Positions 41,087 through 50,184 of a stretch of DNA of 64,000 nt are shown here, in pieces. A program made the position numbers and the translations under genes. Under the pieces are notes generated by a model, which saw only the letters and a program-made list of their open reading frames with translations, searched no databases and was not told the origin of the DNA. The DNA comes from Zeimonas sp046347945 (GTDB lineage Bacteria; Pseudomonadota; Gammaproteobacteria; Burkholderiales; Burkholderiaceae_E), in the NCBI GenBank assembly GCA_046347945.1, contig JAXMFB010000015.1, forward strand, positions 55,451 to 119,450. Reading direction: 5' to 3'. How positions within the stretch are numbered: position 1 is the stretch's first letter; each line of letters opens with the position of its first letter.

Positions 41087-42778
41087 TCAGCCCTTGCGCC
41101 CCGGCCTGCGTCCCGCGTCGATGCAGACGACCTCCGGCACGCCGCCCTCCAGGGCCCCGGGCGGAATCGGGTTGTTCGACGTGCAGGCCCAGCCTTCACG
41201 CGTGAAATCGAAATCGCGCGTGTAAGTGCCATGCAACGGCATCGGGTAGGCGACGAAACGCTCCTCGTCGGGCAGGAACCGCCACGCGACGTCGCTCATC
41301 GTGTCGTTGACCCACACTTCCTGGGTCTTCGGATGCACACCCACCGCATACGGCACCGGAATCTCTCCGGGCGCAAACGTCGGCAGTTGATAGACCTTGA
41401 CTGCCCAGTTCCTGACGTCCACCTTGCCGATCGAGCCGGACGTAAATGCGACCCACAAGGCCCCCTTGGCGTCGAAGCGAATGCGACGCGGCCCGATCAC
41501 AGGGGAATCGTACTCACGGACTTCGAAGGTCTTCGGGTCCACTCGGCCGAACTTGTCGGCGTAGAGCTTCGTGTACCAGATGCTGCCGTCGACCGGGTCC
41601 ACATCCAGGCCATAGGTGACCGCGCAGCAGGACATCCCCAGCCCCTTGCTCGCAGGCAGCTTGATCACCTTCATGGCCTTCGTCTTCGGGTCGAAGCGCA
41701 CGATCTGATCGGAGAACGCGACGTTCATCCACACGATGCCCGCCTTGTCCACCCGTACCGTATGCGGATAGACCGCGCCGTTACCGACCTCGTAGTGCTC
41801 GAACTTCTTGGTCTTCGGATCGAATACGCCAAGCGACCCGCCGATGGAGTCGGCGAGGTAGAACTTGCCGTCCTTGCCCTCCGCGAGACTGTGCGACGCG
41901 CGCGGCACGGTGAGGCCATAGGGCGCCGGCGCCCCCATCTTGGTGAATGCACCGCCCGGTGGCATGCCTTGGGCGGGTTGCTCGTAGGTCTTGCTGTTTC
42001 CGGTCTTCGGATCGGTCTCGATGACGGTGCCGGCGAACATGTCGACGGAGTAGAGCTTGTTCGAGCCTCGGTGTACGGCCGCGTCGTGCGGCACGTTCGC
42101 ACCGTCCAGCCGCCATTGATAGATCTTCGCGTTATGCAGCAGCGGATCGATGGGCTCGACGGGCCGCGAGTTCACGGGCGTGCCGTCGAAGGCCTTGGCA
42201 AGCCGCTCGGCGCGCGCCTTGATCATCGCGGCGTCGGTGTTCATCAGGTAGCCGTGCATGCGCTGCACCGACGGCACCCAACCCTCGACCGAGCGCGGTG
42301 GGCGCGTGGAGGCGTTGCCGAGCTGGTGGCAGCTCAGGCAGTCGCGCCCGAACTGCTCGCGCGAGAAGGGGTCGTTGGGCGAACCGTCGAACGCGATACG
42401 CGAGAAATGGGACAGCGCCGGGTGATCGTCCGACACCTCCTTGGGGTCCGTCAGCGGTGCGAGCTTCACCTGCAGCGAGGTGGTCGGCGCATCGAGCCGG
42501 ATCTTGCGCAGGCCATCGCGGTGGTAGCGCTTGCGCACCCGCAAGTCGAGCTCGCCTTTCAGCCTGGTGTCGAGGCGGAACGCCCCTTGACGATTCGTGT
42601 AGACCGACACGCCGACACCGCGCCCGTCGGTCGCCGTGACGATCGCGCCTTCGATGGCTTTGCCGGCCGGATCGACAACCTTGCCGGACAGCGCACCCGC
42701 ATTTGCCGAAAGGGGCATGAGGAGTGCCAGCGCCGAGAGTGCGCCGGACACGGACATGGAGATGGCGTGCCTAGTCAT
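41087..42778 (-). CDS. Secreted Vgb-like beta-propeller with carboxypeptidase-regulatory domain and CxxCH haem motif
   Basis: This 563-residue protein has a signal peptide (about residues 1-28, ALSALALLMPLSANA). A carboxypeptidase-regulatory-like domain follows (GKVVDPAGKAIEGAIVTATDGRG, residues ~32-106), then a c-type haem-binding site CLSCH at about residues 147-151. A long propeller made of repeats of the type ...DPKTKKFEHYEV..., ...VRFDPKTKAMKVIKL... and ...RVDPKTFEVREYDS... completes it, as in virginiamycin B lyase relatives. It is probably periplasmic. Function unknown; the haem motif makes it more than a lyase. The start is ATG 42778; upstream frame residues would bury the signal. Confidence 0.75.
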   Translation of the reverse strand: MTRHAISMSVSGALSALALLMPLSANAGALSGKVVDPAGKAIEGAIVTATDGRGVGVSVYTNRQGAFRLDTRLKGELDLRVRKRYHRDGLRKIRLDAPTTSLQVKLAPLTDPKEVSDDHPALSHFSRIAFDGSPNDPFSREQFGRDCLSCHQLGNASTRPPRSVEGWVPSVQRMHGYLMNTDAAMIKARAERLAKAFDGTPVNSRPVEPIDPLLHNAKIYQWRLDGANVPHDAAVHRGSNKLYSVDMFAGTVIETDPKTGNSKTYEQPAQGMPPGGAFTKMGAPAPYGLTVPRASHSLAEGKDGKFYLADSIGGSLGVFDPKTKKFEHYEVGNGAVYPHTVRVDKAGIVWMNVAFSDQIVRFDPKTKAMKVIKLPASKGLGMSCCAVTYGLDVDPVDGSIWYTKLYADKFGRVDPKTFEVREYDSPVIGPRRIRFDAKGALWVAFTSGSIGKVDVRNWAVKVYQLPTFAPGEIPVPYAVGVHPKTQEVWVNDTMSDVAWRFLPDEERFVAYPMPLHGTYTRDFDFTREGWACTSNNPIPPGALEGGVPEVVCIDAGRRPGRKG

Positions 42779-43014
42779 TCCGTATGGTCTCCAGGAAGAA
42801 TTCTTGCCGGCCACGTACGAGCGCACGACCGGATCGAGACATCGTAGGCAGCGTGATCGTCACCGTCTTGTCCATGCGCGCACGCGGTGTTGTCCGCCAG
42901 CGCACGTTGCGCACAGCAACGGGCAGTCGCGCCACCCGGCTACTTGCCGCCTCCATCGCTTGACCATAGATTACCGTCGACTTGCCGCCATGTGATTGCC
43001 AGACTGGGGAACGA

Positions 43015-44442
43015 ATGCAGGGAGATGTCGGTGTCCGGTTTCCCGGGGGCCAATTGCTGGGAAACTGTTCGGGCGGAGTCTGCTGCTTTCGGGCAATCCC
43101 GTACGCTGCGTCGACCGCAGGTGCGCGGCGGTTCAAGCCACCTCAGCCCATCGTGCCCTGGTCGGGGGTCGTCGACGCAAGACTGCCAGGGCCTGTCGCG
43201 CCGCAACTGCCATCGCGCTTGCGGTCCGTGATGGGCGATTTCGAGCGCGCGCAGTCCGAAGACTGCTTGCGCCTGACGGTGTGGACGCCCGGATGCGACT
43301 CGCGCTCTCGCCCAGTGCTCTTCTGGCTGCACGGTGGCGCCTACACGTCGGGGGCCGGCGATCTCGACTGGTACGATGGCGCTCGCCTGGCCCACGAGGG
43401 CGACATCGTCGTGGTGAGCCCCAACTACCGCTTGGGAGCCCTAGGATTCCTGATGGCTGACGGCGTCAGCGACGGCAACCTGGGATTGCTCGATCAGGAA
43501 GCGGCGTTGCACTGGGTGCACCGATACATCGCGCATTTCGGGGGCAATCCGGACTGCGTGACGATCATGGGTCAGTCAGCGGGCGCAAACTCGGCAGTGA
43601 TGCTGCTTGCTCGCCAGGACGCCGCGCGCCCGCTGGTTCAGCGCGCAATCCTGCAAAGCCCTGCGCTGGGCATCCGGCCGTATTCGCCGGCAAGGAGCGC
43701 AGAGTTCGGAGAGGAGTTCCTGCGCGTGGCCAGCGCCGGGCTCGGACAAGCGCCGCTCATCGACAATGCGTTGGACCTTTCCGTGGCGCGCGTGCTCGAA
43801 GCGCAGCGCGAATCGGCGACCTTGGCGGCGGACCTTGGAATCACCAAAGGGCTGGTCGATCCGCCTTTTGCTCCGGTGGGAGACGGCGTGGTCGTGCCCA
43901 CTGACGAAGCGTACGACGTCGCGCTGGAAAGGGCGGCGGGCCAGGTCGACGTGATTGTCGGCTGGAACGCCGACGAGATGTCCGCTTTCATTCCTCCCGA
44001 CAGTCGCTCGCCGAAGGACATCGGCGACCCTGACGCGTTGCATCGTCAGCAGGCTGCGGAGACGTACTTTCGGGCTCCGGTCCGTCGCTGGCTCGCCGAT
44101 GCCGCGCGACAGGGGCGGCGCGCCTGGGCGTTCAGCTTCGACTGGGCGCCACAGGGAAGCATGATCGGCGCCTGCCACTGCATCGAGTTGCCGTTCGTGT
44201 TCGGGACTGCGCGCGAATTTGCCGGTGCGCCGATGCTCCGGGGCGGGGACCCTGACGAAGTGGAGTGCCTGTCGAGGCTGGTCCGTCGCATGTGGGTCGA
44301 CTTCATCCGCACCGGCAATCCGGGTCAGTCGATGCCGTCCGACCTTCCGGACTGGTCGCACGCCACCATGGATCGAAAGCCCGTCCTGCATATCGATTCT
44401 GCATGCCGCGTCGAGTGCGAGCAGCCCGATACAAGAGACTGA
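43015..44442 (+). CDS. Type B carboxylesterase
   Basis: This 475-residue alpha/beta hydrolase has the carboxylesterase-B signature EDCLRLTVWTP, oxyanion HGGAYTSG, nucleophile GQSAGANS (Ser near residue 188), acid residue within WNADEM and a histidine in GACHCIELPFVFG. No signal peptide is apparent, so it is cytoplasmic. The start ATG 43015 precedes VGVRFPGGQLLG, a typical beginning. It is followed 19 bp later by an MFS transporter of the aromatic-acid group, suggesting uptake and hydrolysis of an ester-type substrate. Confidence 0.88.
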   Translation: MQGDVGVRFPGGQLLGNCSGGVCCFRAIPYAASTAGARRFKPPQPIVPWSGVVDARLPGPVAPQLPSRLRSVMGDFERAQSEDCLRLTVWTPGCDSRSRPVLFWLHGGAYTSGAGDLDWYDGARLAHEGDIVVVSPNYRLGALGFLMADGVSDGNLGLLDQEAALHWVHRYIAHFGGNPDCVTIMGQSAGANSAVMLLARQDAARPLVQRAILQSPALGIRPYSPARSAEFGEEFLRVASAGLGQAPLIDNALDLSVARVLEAQRESATLAADLGITKGLVDPPFAPVGDGVVVPTDEAYDVALERAAGQVDVIVGWNADEMSAFIPPDSRSPKDIGDPDALHRQQAAETYFRAPVRRWLADAARQGRRAWAFSFDWAPQGSMIGACHCIELPFVFGTAREFAGAPMLRGGDPDEVECLSRLVRRMWVDFIRTGNPGQSMPSDLPDWSHATMDRKPVLHIDSACRVECEQPDTRD

Positions 44443-44461
44443 CGAGCATCGGGAGACATCG

Positions 44462-45703
44462 ATGACGCTGGGGACAGGTGATCACGGTGAGTACGCGGTG
44501 AGCGACGCCAACGCGCGTGGCGCATGGCCGCCGACTGCCGTCCTCATCCTCTCTTTCCTGACCATCGTTCTGGACGGCTATGACACGACGGCGATCGCCT
44601 TTGTCATACCGACGTTGGCGCGGGAGTGGGGCCAGGCCCCGTCCGCCTTTACGCCGACCCTGGTGGCAACCAGTGCCGGCGCCGTGGTCGGCTACATGCT
44701 GAGCGGACGCCTGTCGGCATGGTTGGGGCGGCGCAGGGCGATCGTGACCGGCGTGTTGGTCTTCGCCCTGGGTTCGGTCGCTACGGCTGCGGCGACGTCG
44801 ATCCCTTCATTGACCGCTCTGCGACTGTTGACCGGCATCGGACTCGGTGCGGTGCTGCCGGCGGCGGTTTCGCTCTCCGTGGCGCAGTTCGACCCCAGAC
44901 GCCGGGAGGTCGTGGCCGTCGCAGTCATTGCGGGCTTGTCGCTCGGCGCGGTCATAGGTGGCCTGTCCGGAGGCTGGCTGATCGGCCACTTCGGTTGGAC
45001 GTCGGTCTTCGTTCTCGGCGGCATCCTTCCGTTGCTGTTGGCGCCGGTGTTGTGGTTCGGTCTGCCGACCGACCATGCAGCGGTGACATCGGGTTCACCG
45101 GTCGCGGAGGGCAGGGTGCAGGCGTTGTGGGTGCCCGGACTCAGGCTTCAGACCGGACTGATCTGGGGCTTCGCGTTCCTGGTCTTCGTTTCGACCTACG
45201 CGCTCCAGCTCTGGATACCGACCTTGCTTCTGAGCTACGGCTTCTCGCCTCAGCAGGCACCGCAGGGGCTTGCAGCTTTTGGCGTCGGCGGACTGCTCGG
45301 CGCAATCCTGCTGACCGTGTTTTCGGCGGTGGCTGGCGTGTTTCGTGTGTTGCCGCCGCTGATCGCAGTCTCGATCCTGGCGATCGTGGGGGCCGTCTAC
45401 CTGGCGCTCTCCGGCCCAGTGGCGCTGTGGGTCGTCGGCGGGATGGGGCTCGGTCTCATCGCGGGGTGTCTCGGTCAAGCCGCCATGGCCGTATCGTTGT
45501 ATGAACCGGCCTTGCGCACGTCGGGTGTAGGGTGGGCCGCCGCGATGGGTCGGATAGGGTCGATCGTCGGGCCGATGGCCGGTGGTCTGTTGCTGGCCTC
45601 CGGTCAGTCGGCGCGCGCCACCATTCTCTGGGCTTGCGCGCCGGCGCTGCTCGCTGTTTGCGTCGTCGTCATGTTGGGTTTGCTCGTTCGACGCCCTGCA
45701 TGA
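44462..45703 (+). CDS. MFS transporter, aromatic acid/H+ symporter-like
   Basis: This 413-residue protein has twelve hydrophobic helices. The first contains LDGYDTTAIAFVIPTLA, the DGxD-type motif of the AAHS (PcaK/BenK) family. The MFS loop 2-3 motif is degenerate (GRLSAWLGRRRAI). It would import an aromatic or related acid with protons. The ATG at 44462 lies 19 bp after the esterase stop. Its 3' end overlaps, in antisense, the tail of the PEP-CTERM frame. Confidence 0.87.
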   Translation: MTLGTGDHGEYAVSDANARGAWPPTAVLILSFLTIVLDGYDTTAIAFVIPTLAREWGQAPSAFTPTLVATSAGAVVGYMLSGRLSAWLGRRRAIVTGVLVFALGSVATAAATSIPSLTALRLLTGIGLGAVLPAAVSLSVAQFDPRRREVVAVAVIAGLSLGAVIGGLSGGWLIGHFGWTSVFVLGGILPLLLAPVLWFGLPTDHAAVTSGSPVAEGRVQALWVPGLRLQTGLIWGFAFLVFVSTYALQLWIPTLLLSYGFSPQQAPQGLAAFGVGGLLGAILLTVFSAVAGVFRVLPPLIAVSILAIVGAVYLALSGPVALWVVGGMGLGLIAGCLGQAAMAVSLYEPALRTSGVGWAAAMGRIGSIVGPMAGGLLLASGQSARATILWACAPALLAVCVVVMLGLLVRRPA

Positions 45704-46287
45704 GGCTCGACACGCCGCGAGTGCCGTTTCGCCGGCCACGACGCAGCCACCGCTGCAAGGATGAGCAGTGCGGTTGACGGTTCGGGGATCTCGCCCACGA
45801 AAGCCCATGGGCTCCGTGCAGCACCGATGCAGGTTCCAGCGTACTCGAGTGGAAGAACGAGATCCGATCCATCCGGAAGCGAGAAGATCAGCGAATACCG
45901 GTCCGCCGTAGCCTCGGCAAGCGAGCTCGCTGCACCGGCGATATTCCGGACGATCCGGAGGTCCGCCTCCTGTTCGGCGCGTATCACCTCGAGAAGAATC
46001 GCGAACAGCTGATTCGCTTTCTGGTCGAAGTCTTCGAACATCGCCGCGTAGTCTTGCCTCCGCTCGTCGATCGTTCCCTTCGACATGACGACCTCGAATG
46101 AGGCGACCTGCTGCGCGATCGGCAGGCTCGTGTCGATCGTCAGGATCGTGTCGATCGTCAAGGGAACGGACTCCGCGGCCAGGCTGTACTCGATCAGGCA
46201 TGCCGACGCCGGCGTGACTACGAACGCAGAGCCCAAAGCGAATGCGCCGGCCAGCCGGCGGAGGCCGGATGAACGTCGAATGCCCAT
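45604..46287 (-). CDS. PEP-CTERM sorting-domain protein with an extra C-terminal tail
   Basis: This 227-residue exported protein has a signal peptide (LRRLAGAFALGSAFVVTPASA). A body of about 130 residues without a known domain follows, then a classic PEP-CTERM signal: IPEPSTALLILAAVAASW followed by a basic cluster (KRHSRR). Normally the protein ends there, but the frame runs on for about 30 polar residues, antisense to the end of the MFS gene. The ATG at 46287 has GGGAGG eight bases upstream. PEP-CTERM proteins are processed by exosortase; no exosortase is in the window. Confidence 0.75.
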   Translation of the reverse strand: MGIRRSSGLRRLAGAFALGSAFVVTPASACLIEYSLAAESVPLTIDTILTIDTSLPIAQQVASFEVVMSKGTIDERRQDYAAMFEDFDQKANQLFAILLEVIRAEQEADLRIVRNIAGAASSLAEATADRYSLIFSLPDGSDLVLPLEYAGTCIGAARSPWAFVGEIPEPSTALLILAAVAASWPAKRHSRRVEPHAGRRTSKPNMTTTQTASSAGAQAQRMVARAD

Positions 46288-46555
46288 GGATCCCTCCCGC
46301 ACAGGGAAGTGGAAGTCTCCGTTCAGGCTAGGCGCGAGACCACTGCGCTGTATTGACCGCCGTCAATTGGCGGTTTCCGAAGGTGGGGCTCCATACGTGC
46401 TCGGGCACCGCCGCCGGACGTCCCGGTCCGCTGCGGCGCATCGGCGCGCCGATCGTCGAGGGGGCGAAGGCGCAGCGGCACGCAGTCACTCGCGGCACCG
46501 GGGGCGGGCTGGCGTGGCCCGCGCTGCTGCGGCGGCTGAATCGCCTGGATCCGGG

Positions 46556-47581
46556 CTACCTCTGCTGAGGCGCCTCCGCGTCGCGCTTCTTCGCCCCGAA
46601 CGGATAGGCGCTGCCGGCTGCGCCCGGCCGCGCGGGGATGCGCAGCGACAGCAGCATCGTCAGTGCCAGCACCGTCACGGTGAAGCCCAGCGACCACGCG
46701 ATCGGGATCTTGTAGACGTCGATCAGCAGCATCTTCGTGCCGATGAACGCGAGCACCACGGCCAGGCCGTACGACAGCAGGTGGAAGCGCTCGTGCATGC
46801 CGGCCAGAAGGAAGTACATCGCGCGCAGGCCCAGGATCGCGAACACGTTCGAGGTGAGCACGATGAACGGGTCGGTGGTGATCGCGAAGATCGCGGGAAT
46901 CGAGTCGACCGCGAACACCACGTCGACGATGCCGATCAGCAGGATCACGACGAACAGCGGCGTGGCCATCCGCACGCCGTTCTGCCTCGTGAAGAAGCGC
47001 TCGCCGTCGTAGTGCGGCGAGACGTTCATGTGCCGATTGATCCAGCGCAGCGCGGGGTTCGAGCCGAGGTCGGGCTCCTGTCCGGCGGCCCACCACATCT
47101 TGATGCCGGTGAAGACCAGGAAGGCGCCGAACAGGTACATGATCCAGTGGAACTGCGTGATGAGCCAGGCGCCGACCAGGATCATCACCGCGCGCAGCAC
47201 CAGCGCGCCGACGATGCCGATCATCAGCGCCCGCTTCTGGAACTCCGCCGGCACCGCGAAGTACGTGAACAGCATCAGGAAGACGAAGACGTTGTCGACC
47301 GCCAGCGCCTTCTCGACCAGGTAGCCGGTGACGAACTCGAGCGCCTTGGCGTCGGCCAGCGTTCGCCCGGCTTCGTCGCCGGACGCGCCTCCCAGGTGCC
47401 ACCAGAGCCAGGCGACGAAGACGAACGAGACTGCAACCCAGACCAGCGACCAGATGCCGGCCTCGCGCATCGTGACGGAGTGCGCGCCCTGGCGGCGCAT
47501 GGCGAGGAAGTCGACCGCGAGCGCGACGAGCACGAAGGCCGCGAACAGCGACCACAACAGCGGGGTACCGATGGAGATCAT
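46556..47581 (-). CDS. TerC/Alx-family membrane protein
   Basis: This 341-residue protein has about nine hydrophobic segments. TerC landmarks are FVTGYLVEKALAVDNVFVFLMLFTYF with the conserved E and D in the membrane, and VVFAVDSIPAIFAITTDPFIV with the second acidic pair. Alx/MntY-type members export Mn2+. The ATG at 47581 follows a yybP-ykoY-like manganese riboswitch, strongly supporting a role in Mn homeostasis. The C-terminus is a short charged tail. Confidence 0.92.
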   Translation of the reverse strand: MISIGTPLLWSLFAAFVLVALAVDFLAMRRQGAHSVTMREAGIWSLVWVAVSFVFVAWLWWHLGGASGDEAGRTLADAKALEFVTGYLVEKALAVDNVFVFLMLFTYFAVPAEFQKRALMIGIVGALVLRAVMILVGAWLITQFHWIMYLFGAFLVFTGIKMWWAAGQEPDLGSNPALRWINRHMNVSPHYDGERFFTRQNGVRMATPLFVVILLIGIVDVVFAVDSIPAIFAITTDPFIVLTSNVFAILGLRAMYFLLAGMHERFHLLSYGLAVVLAFIGTKMLLIDVYKIPIAWSLGFTVTVLALTMLLSLRIPARPGAAGSAYPFGAKKRDAEAPQQR

Positions 47582-47639
47582 CGAGGGAACCTTGCTCCTC
47601 CGGCCTGGCAGGGGTCGGATGACGGATGGGTCGAAGGTC

Positions 47640-47785
47640 CTCGCTGGTCTTGCCGTTCGCGGGCGCGTGAACGCCCGGGGTCGCGGCACCGGGCGGGCGG
47701 TCGATTGCCGGGTCGACCGACGCCGTAGTGACGATGCCGCGGCGCTGGAATCGGGAATCCGCGCCGGCTACTCCCCTGGAGAGGA
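47640..47785 (-). promoter_or_regulatory. yybP-ykoY (Mn2+) riboswitch candidate upstream of terC
   Basis: On the minus strand the leader contains GGGGAGTAGCC (47766-47776), the nearly invariant 5' element, then CATCGTCACTACGG (about 47722-47735) and GGCAAGACC (47646-47654), in the right order for the two Mn-binding loops of yybP-ykoY. It ends about 60 nt before the terC ATG, and terC/alx is the classic client gene. Confidence 0.7.
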
Positions 47786-47872
47786 GCGCGAATTGAAGCA
47801 GCCGCGTCGCCGGCGGTCAACGAAAGCCCCGCGCGGGCGGGGGATTTGGGCCGGTCGGCTCGAACCCCGCGC

Positions 47873-48730
47873 CTACCGCGAGTCGCCGCCCGCCGCCGCG
47901 TCGAGGAACAACGCCGGGTCGACCATCGCGCGGTTCAGGCTGACCGACCAGTGCAGGTGCGGGCCGGTCACGCGGCCGGTAGCGCCGACCTCGCCGATGC
48001 GCTCGCCGGCAGCGACGACGTCGCCGGTCTTCACCGCGACGGCGTTCAGGTGGCAGTACATCGTCAGCAGGCCGCCGCCGTGGTCGAGCCAGATCGTGTT
48101 GCCGTTGAAGAAGTAGTCGCCGACGTCGATCACGCGGCCGGTGGCTGCGGCGACGACGGGGGCGCCGGTGGCCGCCGCGATGTCCATGCCGCTATGCGGA
48201 TTGCGCGGCTGGCCGTTGAAGATGCGGCGCAGGCCGAAGGAGCTCGAGCGCTGCCCGGCAGTCGGCTGGAGGAGCCTCAGCGAGTGCGGCACGGCGTCGC
48301 TGCGCGTCGCGACCACTTCGGCCAGGTGGGCGCGCTCGCGCTCGTAGCGTGCGAGGTCCTCGGCGGAGAGGTCGACCTTGCCGGGTGCCACGCGCAGCCG
48401 CTGCTCGGCGTAGCGCACCGGTTCGATCACGAGGGGCAGACGCACCTCGGCCTGGTCGGGGCGTCGAACCGCGACGTGGCGCACGCCGGGCTCGGCGGCG
48501 AGCGCGATGCCCACGACCGCGGTCCAGCGCTGCGGACCGCCGACGACCAGCACCGGCACGTCGTCCAGCGTGACGCGCGGCGGCTCGCTGGATGCGCCGA
48601 GGTCGACGAGCGCGACGCCGCCGGGCACGCTGCGGTGCTGCGGCAGGTCGAGCGCGGCGGCGTGCGCGGCGGCCAGGCAGCCCGCGACGAAGAGCGCCGC
48701 GCGAAGACGGAACGTGCAGAGACGGAACAC
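47873..48730 (-). CDS. M23-family metallopeptidase (LytM domain)
   Basis: This ~285-residue exported peptidase has a hydrophobic signal (LRAALFVAGCLAAAHAA, with a lipobox-like VAGC). An N-terminal beta domain follows, then a C-terminal LytM domain with zinc ligands in NPHSGMDIAA (His, Asp) and GPHLHWSVSL (HxH). It would cut peptidoglycan peptides. The GTG at 48730 is preferred because it puts the signal at the N-terminus; the open frame reaches an ATG at 48925, but the extra 65 residues look non-coding. Confidence 0.82.
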   Translation of the reverse strand: MFRLCTFRLRAALFVAGCLAAAHAAALDLPQHRSVPGGVALVDLGASSEPPRVTLDDVPVLVVGGPQRWTAVVGIALAAEPGVRHVAVRRPDQAEVRLPLVIEPVRYAEQRLRVAPGKVDLSAEDLARYERERAHLAEVVATRSDAVPHSLRLLQPTAGQRSSSFGLRRIFNGQPRNPHSGMDIAAATGAPVVAAATGRVIDVGDYFFNGNTIWLDHGGGLLTMYCHLNAVAVKTGDVVAAGERIGEVGATGRVTGPHLHWSVSLNRAMVDPALFLDAAAGGDSR

Positions 48731-48973
48731 GCGAAGCAGCGATGCGCGGCGGCTCGGTCCGCCTGGGTGCCGGTTGGTCGACTTCGGGGTGCTCAATTGG
48801 CCTGCGTCCTTCGATCTCGGCGTCCCGCGCAGCGTGGCGCGTCGCGGCGCGTCCGCCTTGCGCCACGGCTCGTATCGTGCAGCGGCCGAACGCCGAGAGC
48901 AAGCGACTGTCGGGAGTCGAGTCACGCGCGCGACTCGCGCGCGTGCGTTGCACGCGCTTCGCGCGCCAGCCGC

Positions 48974-49261
48974 TCAGACCCGTCGCTCGCCGCCGACGAT
49001 CGCGCGGTGCACGTCGCCGACCAGCCGGACCTGCGGCGGCGGCAGGCCGGCCTCGGCCAGCAGCGCGCGAAAGTCGGCACTGGCCGCGAAGTGCTCGAAA
49101 ACCTCGCGGCTCGGGCAGGCGTCGTAGACCCACAATCCGCCGTCGTCGGGTACGCAGACGTGCAGGTGAAGCGCGGCGGGCGGGACGGCCTGCATCATCC
49201 GGTCGTAGCCGTCCAGCAGGTCCGGCACGTTGCCTTCGAAACGATAGATGCCGAGATACAT
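48974..49261 (-). CDS. Small conserved hypothetical protein (ferredoxin-fold-like)
   Basis: This 95-residue protein starts MYLGIYRFEGNVPDLLDGYD and contains LHLHVCVPDDGGLWVYDACPSREVFEHF. The alternation and length resemble small dimeric alpha/beta-barrel proteins used as monooxygenase-like or stress proteins, but I cannot assign a family with confidence. It lies alone between the GNAT and M23 genes on the same strand. Confidence 0.65.
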   Translation of the reverse strand: MYLGIYRFEGNVPDLLDGYDRMMQAVPPAALHLHVCVPDDGGLWVYDACPSREVFEHFAASADFRALLAEAGLPPPQVRLVGDVHRAIVGGERRV

Positions 49262-49305
49262 GGGGCCTCCGGTATGCGCGATCGGTGCGCACCGTGCGGC
49301 GGGCT

Positions 49306-50127
49306 TCAGGCCGGCGCCGCGAAGTTGAGACGCGCGAAGACTTTCGTGAACCCGCAGGCCGTCATGTTGCGCAGCGACGGATTCGGCTCGTCGCCGACCG
49401 GCTCGCCGGTTTCGGTGGTCACGCGGGTGCGGCCGGCTTCGATCGCGAGCCGGATCCGCAGGGCCATCAGCGCGCGATGAGCGCGGCGGCCGCGCGCTTC
49501 GGGGCGCACGCCGCCGGCGCCGAGCCAGGCAAAGCGATCCTGCAGGTGAAGCATGCCGCCGCCGACGATCCGGCCCTGGTCGATCGCCGCGACGGCCCGC
49601 CAGGCCGGACGGGCGGCCAGGTGTGCGAACCACGGAGCCATCTTCGCGGGCATCTCGAAGGCCGCGCAGAGGGCCTCGGCGAGCGCCTGCTCCTCGCCGG
49701 AACGTATCGGCCGGATCTCGAGTCCGGTCTCGACGTCGGGCGCCGCAACGTCGTCGCGCCAGACCTTGGCCCAGGCGGCGCGCGCGGGCTGCGCGAAGCC
49801 GCGACGCTCGAGCGTCGCGGCCAGCGACGCGGGCCGGGCGCCCGGGGACAGGTGCATCCACCACGACCTGACGCCGGCTTCGCGATAGGCGGCGACGATG
49901 CGATCGACGTCGTCGTCGCTGGCGGCCTGCGCGTTGCCGAGCCCGATCACGCGATTGAACATCGGCGTGGGCAGGCCGGGCGCCATCAGCAACGTGGCGC
50001 CGGCCACTTCGCGCGTTTCGAGCCCGAGCGGCGCGAGCTCGGCAGGCGCCGCGGCGAACATGTCGCGGTAAGCCGCAGCCTCGACCGCGTCGAGGTCGCG
50101 GACGAGGGCAGGATCCAGTGGATTCAT
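49306..50127 (-). CDS. GNAT-family N-acetyltransferase
   Basis: This 273-residue protein may hold two GNAT-like halves. The C-terminal half carries the better domain (IRPIRSGEEQALAEAL, AIDQGRIVGGGMLHL, GVRPEARGRRAHRALMALRIRLAIEAG, corresponding to the acetyl-CoA-binding V-x-P-x-x-R-G-x-G region) and ends NMTACGFTKVFARLNF. The acceptor is unknown. The ATG at 50127 gives MNPLDPALVRDLDAVEAAAY. Confidence 0.82.
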   Translation of the reverse strand: MNPLDPALVRDLDAVEAAAYRDMFAAAPAELAPLGLETREVAGATLLMAPGLPTPMFNRVIGLGNAQAASDDDVDRIVAAYREAGVRSWWMHLSPGARPASLAATLERRGFAQPARAAWAKVWRDDVAAPDVETGLEIRPIRSGEEQALAEALCAAFEMPAKMAPWFAHLAARPAWRAVAAIDQGRIVGGGMLHLQDRFAWLGAGGVRPEARGRRAHRALMALRIRLAIEAGRTRVTTETGEPVGDEPNPSLRNMTACGFTKVFARLNFAAPA

Positions 50128-50184
50128 GGAAGTCCTCCGGCACAGGCGTTCGTGCGACGACACAGCCGACTCGCGCAGGCGCGC

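Noticed and set aside
41231..42847. 538-codon plus-strand frame opposite the Vgb-like gene
   Set aside because: Antisense shadow; the minus strand shows signal peptide, haem motif and propeller repeats.
46356..46374. ACCGCC-N7-GGCGGT hairpin as a terminator between the PEP-CTERM and TerC genes
   Set aside because: Stem is short and only three Ts follow; both flanking genes are on the minus strand, where it has no T run.
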